Positions 14,139 to 23,500 of a stretch of DNA of 32,566 bases are shown one piece after another. The notes under the pieces are model-generated. The model ran no database searches, was not told the origin of the DNA, and was given only the letters and a program-made list of their open reading frames with translations. The position numbers were made by a program, and so were the translations under genes. Every line of letters starts with the position of its first letter. Position 1 is the first letter of the stretch. The DNA comes from Natronolimnobius sp. AArcel1 (GTDB taxonomy: Archaea; Halobacteriota; Halobacteria; Halobacteriales; Natrialbaceae): assembly GCF_011043775.1 (NCBI RefSeq), contig NZ_JAAKXY010000010.1, positions 1-32,566 on the forward strand, written 5' to 3'.

Positions 14139-14395
14139 GAGGCTGAAGTAGGAGGCTGAGGCGGCGTCCTACACAACCAGGTCGAACATCAGCGACCACG
14201 AAGCGAGGACGATACACGCGTAGTAGGCTCTGTACTGACCAGTCTCTGCTCTTTGCAAATCGGCTCTCAGCCTGTACTACGTTCGTGCCCGTATCTTGCA
14301 CGACGGTGGGAACATCATCTGTAGCTGGAAGGCACTGCAGTGGTCAGTTCGCACGTGTGGTGTATAGTAGATTTGCATGAATGAAGCTACAAAAA

Positions 14396-14433
14396 AGAGG
14401 GTTCAACAGAGCCACCTCGTTGGCTCTATTGAA
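14396..14433. repeat. Two insertion-sequence ends back to back
   Basis: GAGGGTTCAACAGAGCC (14397-14413), an 8-bp spacer ACCTCGTT, then GGCTCTATTGAA (14422-14433). Outward-facing ends with one 8-bp spacer are what remains when two copies insert next to each other or recombine at a shared 8-bp target. About 260 bp to the left (from 14139) holds no intact gene; a minus-strand frame there may be a transposase scrap but is not supported. Confidence 0.55.
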
Positions 14434-14519
14434 ATACTATTCACTGATCGAGGTTTCTACAAAGACTAACACACCAGTTTTGGTGTATTCTCGAAGGCTA
14501 GTCAGTGAATATGTGGACT

Positions 14520-14602
14520 GATAAGTATACTAACAAGTATGCTGACGAGTATACTGATGAGTATACTAACGAGTATACTGGCCTGTAAACTGATTCGTTA
14601 AC
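14520..14602 (+). repeat. 12-bp iteron array with AGTATACT core
   Basis: Five in-phase 12-mers: GATAAGTATACT, AACAAGTATGCT, GACGAGTATACT, GATGAGTATACT and AACGAGTATACT (14520-14579), then two degraded units (14580-14602). Consensus RAYRAGTATACT. The core is palindromic and recurs at 27940-27947, upstream of the putative replication gene. Such arrays serve as replication origins or centromeres. They also read as (T-D/N-E/K-Y) repeats after an ATG at 14511, a 23-codon frame that could be the tail of a lost protein. Confidence 0.7.
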
Positions 14603-14737
14603 AAGAAAGAAGACAGCCAAGAAAAAACAGAGTCGCATTTACTTGTTTATAAGAGATATAGGTTCACGCTGTACACAGTGTCTGGGTGTAATGAGAGCAA
14701 GATATTTCATGTTACAACTGTGTCGACAACCTGGACA

Positions 14738-15034
14738 ATGGTAGATGATGACGATATTCCCGAGCTTGAACGAAGTAGCAGCAAGGACACGACCGACCAT
14801 ACACGAACAAACAACGAAGAAGCAGAAATTAAGGATGGATCGGTTCCCCACGGTTACGAAGATGGAACTGACGACTGGGACCTATCTGATCGTGACTATC
14901 AAATCCCAGGTATCAATAATACGGTGTACTGCCGAGGCAAAGAACATGACAGCGAAGTTGAAATGCAGCGAATTGAATCCACAAATGGAGTGTTCGAATG
15001 TAGTGTGTGCAAAAGTGTTGTTCGTATTGATTAA
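14738..15034 (+). CDS. Small acidic zinc-binding protein
   Basis: A 98-aa protein from ATG 14738 (MVDDDDIPELERSS). The first 55 residues are very acidic and low-complexity; the C-terminus has C65-x4-H70 and C88-x2-C91 (VYCRGKEH; FECSVC), a zinc ribbon. A TATA box at 14646-14653 predicts initiation near 14676, next to a GTG at 14678 that would give a leaderless 118-aa form, so the start is uncertain. It is followed 53 bp later by a small gene with its own promoter. The role is unknown. Confidence 0.6.
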   Translation: MVDDDDIPELERSSSKDTTDHTRTNNEEAEIKDGSVPHGYEDGTDDWDLSDRDYQIPGINNTVYCRGKEHDSEVEMQRIESTNGVFECSVCKSVVRID

Positions 15035-15087
15035 TTTTCTGAGGTGACAGTTTATATGGATGTTTTCAAGTATCGTTCGGTGAAGCA

Positions 15088-15219
15088 ATGAAGGTTGCAG
15101 AACTCGCTGAATCTTACGGCTGCGATATCACGGAGAGTGAATACATCCGGAAAGCGGAGATGGACGAGGAAACCAAGCAATCCCAGCATAGTTCATCCAA
15201 CCACAATGAAACTGGATAG
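15088..15219 (+). CDS. Tiny hypothetical protein with its own promoter
   Basis: A 43-aa product (MKVAELAESYGCDITESEYI, then a hydrophilic Ser/His/Asn-rich tail). A good TATA box (TTTATATG, 15051-15058) places initiation near 15080, eight nucleotides before the ATG. This near-leaderless arrangement argues that the short frame is real. It converges with the gene ending at 15224, with 4 bp between. No family recognised. Confidence 0.45.
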   Translation: MKVAELAESYGCDITESEYIRKAEMDEETKQSQHSSSNHNETG

Positions 15220-15223
15220 GTGA

Positions 15224-15757
15224 CTACGGTTGCTCTTCAAGCGAGACATCCCACCCCTCGTGTACATCATCGTCCATGTAGGCAAAGTGATTCTGAGCTT
15301 GCTCGTAGGTGTCCATCCCTCGAAATTGGAAGAAGGGGGCATCACAGGCAGGGCAGGTCTCAGCATCGGAGACTCGACCAGATGATCCTCTTGTCGTCTG
15401 CTGACCCATTGTTGCGCTCATAGCCCGAGAAACGTAGTCTGTATCTCCAGGCTCGAATTGCTGTTCAATCTGAGCCAATAAGGCTAACGTCCAGTCCCTA
15501 GCATCGTCTTGGGTTATGATCTCTCCTGGGCCATCGAAGAAGTCCTCAACCACACCGACCACATCAGCTGCCCACCGAAGACTAATACTGTAGCTGTATT
15601 CTGCATCCAGCTCAGGATCAATTTCCTCCGCGTCCATCGCAAGCACGCTAACCTCGACGTCCAAGTACTGATGGCGGTAAGTATAGGTCGGATTCGGATT
15701 CTCCGAGACACGGTCCCGTTCCCAATCACCCGGAAGATCTTCGATAAGCTCCGTCAT
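15224..15757 (-). CDS. Hypothetical acidic protein with CPAC motif
   Basis: A 177-aa protein. A strand-rich first half (YTYRHQYLDVEVSVLAMD, then YSYSISLRWA) is followed by helices (DARDWTLALLAQIEQQF). Near the C-terminus a CPAC pair is followed by His in NHFAYMDDDVH, possibly a zinc site. No enzyme motif is evident. It converges with the tiny gene at 15088-15219. Immunity or regulatory proteins can look like this, but I cannot assign a family. Confidence 0.6.
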   Translation of the reverse strand: MTELIEDLPGDWERDRVSENPNPTYTYRHQYLDVEVSVLAMDAEEIDPELDAEYSYSISLRWAADVVGVVEDFFDGPGEIITQDDARDWTLALLAQIEQQFEPGDTDYVSRAMSATMGQQTTRGSSGRVSDAETCPACDAPFFQFRGMDTYEQAQNHFAYMDDDVHEGWDVSLEEQP

Positions 15758-16071
15758 ATACTATGCTCTGAAAAGTCAATAGACTCACTTAGCAATACCG
15801 GAGCGTATCATAGAACCGTCCCCAAAGAATTCATTCACCCTAAATTTCGCCGAATTGGCCTGTTAGATTGAGCTTGCTCAACAACCATTACGACACACCG
15901 ACCTACGAATAGGCGGCAGAGTATCGCAAGCAAGAGCTACTGAATCCCGTCGAACCACGCATATGGGTTCTAAATCACTACATTATCGGTTCTAAGACTG
16001 TATAGCCAAACTAGTGTCAAAATTCAAAATGAGTCAAAGGGCATAAGTAGTTTTGAAATAGATATGTGAGT
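15758..16071. other. Intergenic region
   Basis: No gene seen. GGTTCTAA occurs twice (near 15965 and 15990), and a GAGCTTGCTC palindrome lies near 15868-15880. GCATAAGTAG at 16041-16050 is a plausible TATA element about 27 bp before the ATG at 16072, consistent with leaderless transcription of that gene. Confidence 0.4.
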
Positions 16072-16482
16072 ATGGTGCGCGAGATACGGTTCGAACTCGA
16101 CGACGACCAGTTTGAAAAAATGAAAGAAATCAAAGAAGAACAAGGCAGGACTTGGGCGGGTTTGTTCGTTTCAGGTGTCAGAGAGTTAGAAGGGTCTGGC
16201 TCCAGCGGCGAACGACTCGACGGACTGAAACACGATTGGAATAAGGACAAGCGAGTGTTTCCCGAACCTGGAAATGACCGAGTTGGGTCTTTCAAGGCCG
16301 GTTGGACCAAAGCAGAAAATGGCGAGGAATTTGGTCCAAGGGCGCTCGAAGGGCTCTCGTGGCATAACCTCGGATGGCGGTTCGGGATGATATTCGACGA
16401 TACCCCTACCGACCTGAAAGAAGAATTCTACCAGTGGTGTGTTAAGCAACAAAGGGAGACACAGAAGGAAGGGGAAGAGTAG
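16072..16482 (+). CDS. Small protein with RHH-like N-terminus
   Basis: A 136-aa protein from ATG 16072 (a GTG two codons earlier is possible). The start MVREIRFELDDDQFEKMKEI, with LFVSGVREL, has the strand-helix-helix rhythm of a ribbon-helix-helix or a coiled coil. The second half (LSWHNLGWRFGMIFDDTP, then EEFYQWCVKQQ) is aromatic and compact and recurs, from memory, in small haloarchaeal proteins of unknown function. It lies about 200 bp upstream of the PLD-helicase gene in the same direction, so it may regulate that module. Confidence 0.6.
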   Translation: MVREIRFELDDDQFEKMKEIKEEQGRTWAGLFVSGVRELEGSGSSGERLDGLKHDWNKDKRVFPEPGNDRVGSFKAGWTKAENGEEFGPRALEGLSWHNLGWRFGMIFDDTPTDLKEEFYQWCVKQQRETQKEGEE

Positions 16483-16691
16483 GGCCCGTATCGGTCTTCT
16501 CTAGTCGGCCGGTAACTCGTCTTTTCTATCACTTTGATAAGTTCGAAAAGCGTTCTATGACATGTTGATACCGCTCTAACCACCGGAGAGTCCATCTCAT
16601 CTACGGGAGTAACCCAAGAGGAGAATACAGGGCTGGACAGCAATGTATAACTAAACACTAAGTTAGCGTATTGGGTACATTCGGTAACAAG

Positions 16692-19600
16692 ATGCTTTCT
16701 CTCCCTCCGCTTGTCGATAACGCTAACCGGACGGTCGAAGACGTCTACAAGAAAATCATCCCGGAGATCGAAGAAGCGCGCATCGCAACCGGCTACTTCT
16801 ACCTGTCTGGGTTCGACCTGTACCGCGAAGATCTCGAACAACTTGCTGATCCAGGCGAACTCGGTCACGCCCCGATCCGCATCCTAATGGGACGGCAAAC
16901 AAACCGCAGCACAGCAGATGAAATCGGTGAGGGCCAAAGCCTACGCGACGAACTCAGAGACGAGGTCGAAGAGAGTATTGAGGACCTTAACAACGCGCAA
17001 CTAGACCGGTTAGATCGGCTGCGAGACTTCATAGCCGAAGACAAGGTTAGCATCCGTGTGCGAAACCCAAAAAACGGCTACTTCCACGCCAAAGGAGCCT
17101 CGTTCAGAGCCCCGCAAGACGATGACGACTGGGAGACTGACAACGATACGGATACGCGTCCGTGTGCGACTATTGTCGGGTCCTCAAACTTCACCGCGAG
17201 TGGCCATCGGAACAACATCGAACTGAATCTCACAAGCCAAGACCGGCCTGAAGCAGAGGCATTCGAAGACTGGTACGATAACCAGTGGGCGAATGCTGAG
17301 GACTTCAGCGAGGAGATCATCCGAATCATCGAGAACAGCGGGAAGTACCAAGATTGGCAGGAACAACAAGAAGACGAAACAGAGGACGAAGACACGCCTG
17401 ATAACTTAGGGACATACATTGAGCCGTTCGAGCTGTACAAACTCCTTGCGTACGACGAGCTAAGCGGAAACGTCAACATCCGCGACAGCCCACTATACTA
17501 CTTCCAGACACTCGGATACGAAAGCGCGAAGGAGAAACTCTCCCGGTTCAACGGCTGCATCATCTCCGACTCAGTCGGTCTCGGGAAATCATTCATCGGC
17601 GGTGAACTCCTGCATGACTACCGCCAACGCGGAGATCGTTGTCTCCTGATCGTGCCTGCGAACCTCACCGAACAGTGGGCAGACCTCCTCGAAGACGACA
17701 CAGACGAAGACGGAAACCCGTACTTCGGGCTCGAAATCGATGGTAAACACCTGGACGTGATGAGTATCAGCAAGTTCCAGAATCTCACGTACGATGAGGT
17801 TCAGGGCCTCAAAGACGCGTTCAACGTCGTTTTGATTGACGAAGCGCATCGCTTCCGGAATCACGGGAAATGGCGACCGAACCCAGACGACGAAGACGAC
17901 TACAAAGGAACTCGCCGGCACGCAAACTTGCGTCAGCTCCGTGGGAAAACAATGATAATGCTGACGGCGACGCCGATCAACAACTCAGCAACCGACCTAG
18001 AGAACCTCATCAGCCTATTCACCAGTCCAGAAGAACTGCGGAACAAGGCATCACTGGACTTCGACGCCTTCGAGGAATATATCGAGCTTTCAGAGACGCG
18101 GAAGCAGATCGCTGCCGGGAAGGAGGAAGCCACCGAAGAGGAGCAGCGAAAGATTACCGAACAGCTCCAGCGACATTCGGAAGAAATCTCGAAGATCCTG
18201 AATGAGGTAATGGTACTCCGGACGCGGAAGCACGTGAAAGACCAAATTCAGGATGAAGAGGACTTCGAGATGAGTTTCAAGCCGCCAACCCTCAGCAAGG
18301 AGCAGTACTCGCTCCCGGCGGCATACCAACCAGTATACGGGATGCTTCCGGACGTGATGGACGCGCTCCACCTTCCGCACATCACGGTGAAGAACCCGAA
18401 AGCTGGTGGGACGCTAAAGGCGCTGTATAAGCTGAACTTGCTCAAGCGGCTGGAGTCATCGACGTACGCATTCGTGCAGTCCATCGAGACACTACACCGG
18501 AGTGAACGGCAACTCCTCGGCCTTCTCGATGGGCTCCCAGAAGACGAGCAAATCGACATGCTGCGAGCGGCACAGGACGACGAAGAATCCGAAACGCTCG
18601 ATGACTTCGTGGAGGGGGATGACGCTGCTGAAGACCTCGAACAGACGCTGGAAGAGTTCGGGTTCGATACGACCGCGGTCCGTGCCGACGAAGACACAGA
18701 GAGTGACAGTACGGACGAATTGGTGGATGCGACAATTGGAGAGGTGAAAACGTACATCCGGGAGGACCTGACGCTGCTGGCGTACTTCCTGTCACAGTTC
18801 ATCGGTGATATCGCCCAGGACTCCGGCGATGTGAGTGACCAGGCCGTTTCAACACGGCAGTGGCTTCACGATCATAATGCCGGTGTCCTTCCGGACGTTC
18901 CAGAAGAGGAGTTGAACCCGATTCTTTACCCGCGAAGTGACCTGGGTGACGTTGATGAGGAGACACGAGAGTTCTACGAGGCGGTGTTCTCGTTACGAGA
19001 GTTCCGTGACCCGAAGGTTGAGCGGCTTGCAGACGTCCTCAACGGATATGATGACGAGAAGGTCCTCGCCTTCACCCAGTACCGTGCCACGGCAGACTAC
19101 GTTTATCGAACGCTTCTCAAGGATCCTGATTCGCCCCTTACAGAGGTAAATAGTGCTGTTGTCAAAGGCGGTGACGACAACAAGCAAGACGTTATTCAGC
19201 GGTTTGCACCGGAAGCCTCGGGGTACCAGCAAACACTGGCTGAATCCGGTGAATCAGAGCTACAGTACGTCATAGCAACCGACACCCTGTCGGAAGGGGT
19301 CAACCTTCAGGACGTCTCAGTCCAGGTGTCATTTGATTTACCGTGGAATCCTATGCGTATCGTTCAGCGAGTGGGTCGTATCGACCGGATCGGGAGTACG
19401 GAAAAAAAGTACGTCCACAACTTCTACCCAGACGGTGACATCGAAGCAGCGATTAAGCTCCTGAAACGGCTACAGGCGAAGATCAACGACATCGCACTCA
19501 TCGTCGGAAAGGAAAACAACATCCTCGACCCGAACGAGGACCGACTTCTAGAGAAAACTGGTGTGGAGACGGAGAAGACGATTGGCGAGTTACAGGTGGA

Positions 19601-20504
19601 CGAGATTGAAAACTCGTTACAGAAGTCGCGCGAGATCGATGACGTAAACGAGCTCGATGACACGAGCAAGAACCCGCTCCTGCGGAACGCAGGGAGTAAC
19701 GAGCACGCGGCGTACGAACGCTTCCTATTGAAGAAGGAACTGAATGAGGACTTCGGACTCACGGAAGATGACTTCGAATACGCAGCGGATTACTTTGATG
19801 AAGTACCGGAAGAACGTGAGTTCTTGTATACGAACGTCACCGATCACGATGCCGGGCCCCGACCCGGTGTATTCGCCTTAGCCCACCTCTGGTTTGATGA
19901 TGCCGGCCACGAATCACCACTTGGACGTGTCCGTCGGGCGTTCTACTACAAACCGTTCACGGACGATGTCAAAGAGCGTCCGGTTGGAACGCTCAAGATC
20001 AATCCGTCAGTGAGTGGTGAGCCAATCACGGAGAACGCTGAAAGCGTGTTGGCAAACCGTGAATCAGTAGCAGACGTCCTTGATGACCGATTGGAGGCGA
20101 TTCGGGAAGGTCAGGTGGAAGGTGCGTTCAAGCAGGGCGAATCGTTCTCGAAGGAACAAGAGACAATTCTGGATTTTATTTCCCACTACCTCCAGCCAAA
20201 CCACGGTGAGGTGCCCGTCTCAGTCGATGACTACGATACTCTTGGCGACTGGGCTGTTGATCTCCGGGAACGTCTCCAAGACGTGAAGTTAGCCGGCACG
20301 GATGAGGATCGTATCCTTCGAGATACATTCCGACATAATGAACAGTATGACTCGTTCCCGGAATGGCCCCCTGTCAAATTCTTAGAAGAGCTTGAGAGGT
20401 TCTTGGAAGAGAATGTCGAAGAATCCACCGAATATCAAGCGAAGCTCGTGGGAGAAAGTGAGGTTCGGGCCCAGCTGATGTGTTGGGGCGTGATAGGCAC
20501 GTAA
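16692..20504 (+). CDS. PLD nuclease - SNF2 helicase fusion (DrmC/DrmD-like)
   Basis: A 1,270-aa protein from ATG 16692. Residues 1 to about 200 form a phospholipase-D-type nuclease half: H132-A-K134 followed by VGSSNFTASG and an N-x-E motif, without the Asp of classical HKD. An acidic linker leads to a SNF2/HepA-type helicase: Walker A G296-L-G-K-S300, DEAH 383-386, LTATPINN near 424-431, and in the second lobe LAFTQYRATADYVYRTLL, TLSEGVNLQD and QRVGRIDRIGS. The last 350 residues are not assigned. It should translocate on and cut foreign DNA. It converges with the adenine methylase gene, ending 26 bp from its stop. DISARM uses separate DrmC and DrmD proteins with DrmMI; here the first two are joined and DrmA/DrmB are missing. 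Confidence 0.85.
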   Translation: MLSLPPLVDNANRTVEDVYKKIIPEIEEARIATGYFYLSGFDLYREDLEQLADPGELGHAPIRILMGRQTNRSTADEIGEGQSLRDELRDEVEESIEDLNNAQLDRLDRLRDFIAEDKVSIRVRNPKNGYFHAKGASFRAPQDDDDWETDNDTDTRPCATIVGSSNFTASGHRNNIELNLTSQDRPEAEAFEDWYDNQWANAEDFSEEIIRIIENSGKYQDWQEQQEDETEDEDTPDNLGTYIEPFELYKLLAYDELSGNVNIRDSPLYYFQTLGYESAKEKLSRFNGCIISDSVGLGKSFIGGELLHDYRQRGDRCLLIVPANLTEQWADLLEDDTDEDGNPYFGLEIDGKHLDVMSISKFQNLTYDEVQGLKDAFNVVLIDEAHRFRNHGKWRPNPDDEDDYKGTRRHANLRQLRGKTMIMLTATPINNSATDLENLISLFTSPEELRNKASLDFDAFEEYIELSETRKQIAAGKEEATEEEQRKITEQLQRHSEEISKILNEVMVLRTRKHVKDQIQDEEDFEMSFKPPTLSKEQYSLPAAYQPVYGMLPDVMDALHLPHITVKNPKAGGTLKALYKLNLLKRLESSTYAFVQSIETLHRSERQLLGLLDGLPEDEQIDMLRAAQDDEESETLDDFVEGDDAAEDLEQTLEEFGFDTTAVRADEDTESDSTDELVDATIGEVKTYIREDLTLLAYFLSQFIGDIAQDSGDVSDQAVSTRQWLHDHNAGVLPDVPEEELNPILYPRSDLGDVDEETREFYEAVFSLREFRDPKVERLADVLNGYDDEKVLAFTQYRATADYVYRTLLKDPDSPLTEVNSAVVKGGDDNKQDVIQRFAPEASGYQQTLAESGESELQYVIATDTLSEGVNLQDVSVQVSFDLPWNPMRIVQRVGRIDRIGSTEKKYVHNFYPDGDIEAAIKLLKRLQAKINDIALIVGKENNILDPNEDRLLEKTGVETEKTIGELQVDEIENSLQKSREIDDVNELDDTSKNPLLRNAGSNEHAAYERFLLKKELNEDFGLTEDDFEYAADYFDEVPEEREFLYTNVTDHDAGPRPGVFALAHLWFDDAGHESPLGRVRRAFYYKPFTDDVKERPVGTLKINPSVSGEPITENAESVLANRESVADVLDDRLEAIREGQVEGAFKQGESFSKEQETILDFISHYLQPNHGEVPVSVDDYDTLGDWAVDLRERLQDVKLAGTDEDRILRDTFRHNEQYDSFPEWPPVKFLEELERFLEENVEESTEYQAKLVGESEVRAQLMCWGVIGT

Positions 20505-20530
20505 GATCGGTCTTGACCAATCACCCAAGA

Positions 20531-23500
20531 TTACGGCTTGGGTCCGGTTTCCTCAAACTCGTCGTACTTCTCAAGTACGAGGTTGAAGTATGCTTCTGTC
20601 ATAACCCGGGGATTCTGTGTTCGGTGAAAGTCCTCTAAAACGAATTTTGCCTCTTCCCGTTCGAGATCGTACGCGTGGAATGCAGCTGCATCAAGTTCAG
20701 CCTGTGTCCTTCTACGTTCATCAGGAGAAGTGGCAGGATCGATATCGCCCAATCGGTCACGCATTTCAGCAAAGTCCTCCCCGTAGCAATTCAACTGTGC
20801 GGCTCTGTCAGAGATGAGGTGGAACCAGTCATCACCTTCTGCAAGCCGGGGTACCTGAGTTTCTTCAACCTTGTATTTCACCATATTGGTCTCAATCTTC
20901 GTTCGCATCAAGAAGTCGAATGGGATGCTGTTGATCAATCCCACCGCGCAGAACAATTCACGGTCGGTGAAAATCCGCTCATACGCGTTATGTAGATTCC
21001 CTTGTTCTAAGTGCTCTTCTTTTGGGTTGAGTTCGTACGATCTGAAGAGTTGTACTGACTCAATGCACACTGCTCCCTTGGGAATCACCGATGCGACCAT
21101 TGTTCGTTCGTTGGTCGAATTAGAGATTTTTCGGTACCCAATCCGGTATTCTGTATAATCCGGAAGTACATCTGACTCAGAAAGCCCCTCGCCCCGATTT
21201 TCTTCGAGTAGTTCATCAACGAACTGGACTTGAGACTTGCTGGTGGTTCCACCCCCGAATGATTCGTAAAGAGCCTTCTTGAGGTATCCTTTATTGAATG
21301 CTTTTTGTCGCACACGAGCGCGAGCGCTTTCTTCAGGATTGTCTGTATCTTTGCTCCAGTAACGTGGGGAGGCTAAGTCATCGATGAAACGGGGGGTGTG
21401 GCTAAACTGATAGATGTTCTCACCCTCAAGCACCGGGTAATCTCCTTCATCAGGTGATTCGACGAACCGCCCTCGATCAGTCGGTTCGTGAAGTTCCTTC
21501 GTCATCAAATCAGCCCACCAGTCGTGCCCATCTTCATTTCCAATTGGAGGGTGAGATAGGATCTTGTACAAAACGTCGGCTTCTCGTTGGGATGTTACGC
21601 CTGGGAAGATTCCAGCTTCAGGAGAATAATTCGCTAAAACACGTTTAGGTATTTCAACTGCGTCCGAGTCAATCGTCTTTAGAATGTCCAAATGATTTTG
21701 GCCGAACAAACCGCGCACGTAGTCAGTACTTCCACTGTTTTTGAATGTGAGGACGCCAAACCGATATCGGTCATCGATATTGTCAAATATTCCCTTGTTT
21801 TCGAATCCGACGATTGTTCCCAGCGACGTGTTCTCAAGCATCCAGTTGCGCAGATCTTTCGCAATGGCTCCATTAAAAACGAAACCTGGGAGAATAAGGC
21901 TCACATGGCTGTCCGTTGACGCTAACTCAAATGCCCGCTCAAGAAATAGGGCAGACAGGTCATTCTCGCTTGCAACGGTTCTACCTGCTACCTTTGGAGA
22001 TTGTAGCGTATACTGTTGTGACTTGTTGAAATAGTCTGCACGCCTCTCCATTGTCTCTTTGTGTTTGTTCCATTTATTGGCAATCTCGGGATCCTCTAGC
22101 AGATTCTCTTCGACAGCATCCTTCTGATTGGCATTATACTGCCGGAAGGTCTCGTCATACTGAGAAAAGAAGTCGTGTCTGTTCGGGCTCAAGACCTCCC
22201 AAGGTGGATTTCCAATTACAACATCGAATCCGCCGTCACGGTAAACAGGAGCAAACTCCAAAACCCAATGGAACGGATAGTACTGTTCTAAAGTCTCTCC
22301 ATCAACATCCTCAACACCGGCATCATGGAATTGTTCTAGGACCTTTTGATCTAGTCTCTCACTATGTGTTTCAATTCTGGATTCAGCTAACCGTCTTGCG
22401 TTCGTAGCGACTTTCGAACTTGTTGCAGTCTGATGACGCTCGATGACCTCGATAACATCTTCATATAGTTCCTTAATACCTGTTCCGGCACCTTCCCCAT
22501 AATTTGAGAGAGAAGCGTCGCCTTTCTCCGTCGCTACCTCGTCAACCTTTGTGAACCCGATTAGTGAATTACCGTGTCGAATATTGAAGTCGATGTTGGG
22601 GAGTGGTTCCACCTCGTTCGGTTCGTCTTCTATGTCAGCGACCATCGACAGCCAAAGACGAAGTTTACAGATTTCAACTGCGCCTTCATCGATGTCAACA
22701 CCGTAGAGATTATTCAGGATGACCGTGCGTTTCGCGTAAAGCGATGCACCACCCTGTCCTTTGTTGATTTCTTCTAACTCATCGCGGGTTCGGGATTCTA
22801 ACTCCCAACCCTTGCCTACCTGTTCGAGTTGCTGGAAGTATTCAATGCACTGGATGTAAATGTCCAACAGCACGTCCTGAGCAGCGAGAAGGAACGCACC
22901 ACTCCCCACTGCCGGATCAAGAATATGTGCTTCCTTCAGGATGTTGTGATACAGGGTTTCAACGTGGCCCGTCTCTACGTTCTCTGTAGGGACCTGCTGG
23001 GTCATCGCTCCGCCATCCGCGACTACTTTTTCACCACTGCTGGCTTCTACACCAGGGAACCCGAATACGTCGTCAATTTCGTCGTATTCAGCATCGACAG
23101 CCTCGTTGAGTTGGTCAAGCAGGTACGGGTGGACCGTCCGGCGGGACATGAACCCGGTGATCTCTTCGGGCGTATAGTACGCGCCCATCTCTTTCTGGTT
23201 GACGGTCTGCTCGAAGATGTGGCCGAGAATCGCGGGTGAGAGGTTCTTCGGGTCAACGATGTCCAGACGCTCGTCCACGTTCCAGTTCCACCCCGACAGG
23301 AAGTCCAGAAGGTCATCGAAGAGCTCGTTCGTTTCTTCGGCGGATTCACCCAACTTTGCGTTCGGGAAGTCTTCTTCGACAGGGTTCTTGGCGAACAGCC
23401 CACCATTCAGGTACGGAAGACTGCCGAATTCCGGGTTCTGCTTGTCCTCTGCGAGGTAGTCGAAGAACAGTGGCCGATAAAAGTTCTCGTACCAATCTTC

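Noticed and set aside
13666-14301. 211-codon minus-strand frame
   Set aside because: Arg-, Ser- and Cys-rich product, antisense to a better gene at 13782-14138. Its first part might be a transposase scrap but I could not support it.
14511-14582. 23-codon protein MWTDKYTNKY...
   Set aside because: The frame exists only because the 12-bp repeat is divisible by three; the repeat is better explained as iterons or the tail of a lost gene.
14520-14602. CRISPR array
   Set aside because: Units are 12 bp and contiguous, without spacers, and no cas genes are present anywhere in the circle.
18248-18802. Ser-rich minus-strand frame inside the helicase gene
   Set aside because: Antisense shadow of acidic codons; Ser/Arg runs are the mirror of Asp/Glu-rich coding DNA. 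The same applies to other long antisense frames within 16.7-27.8 kb.
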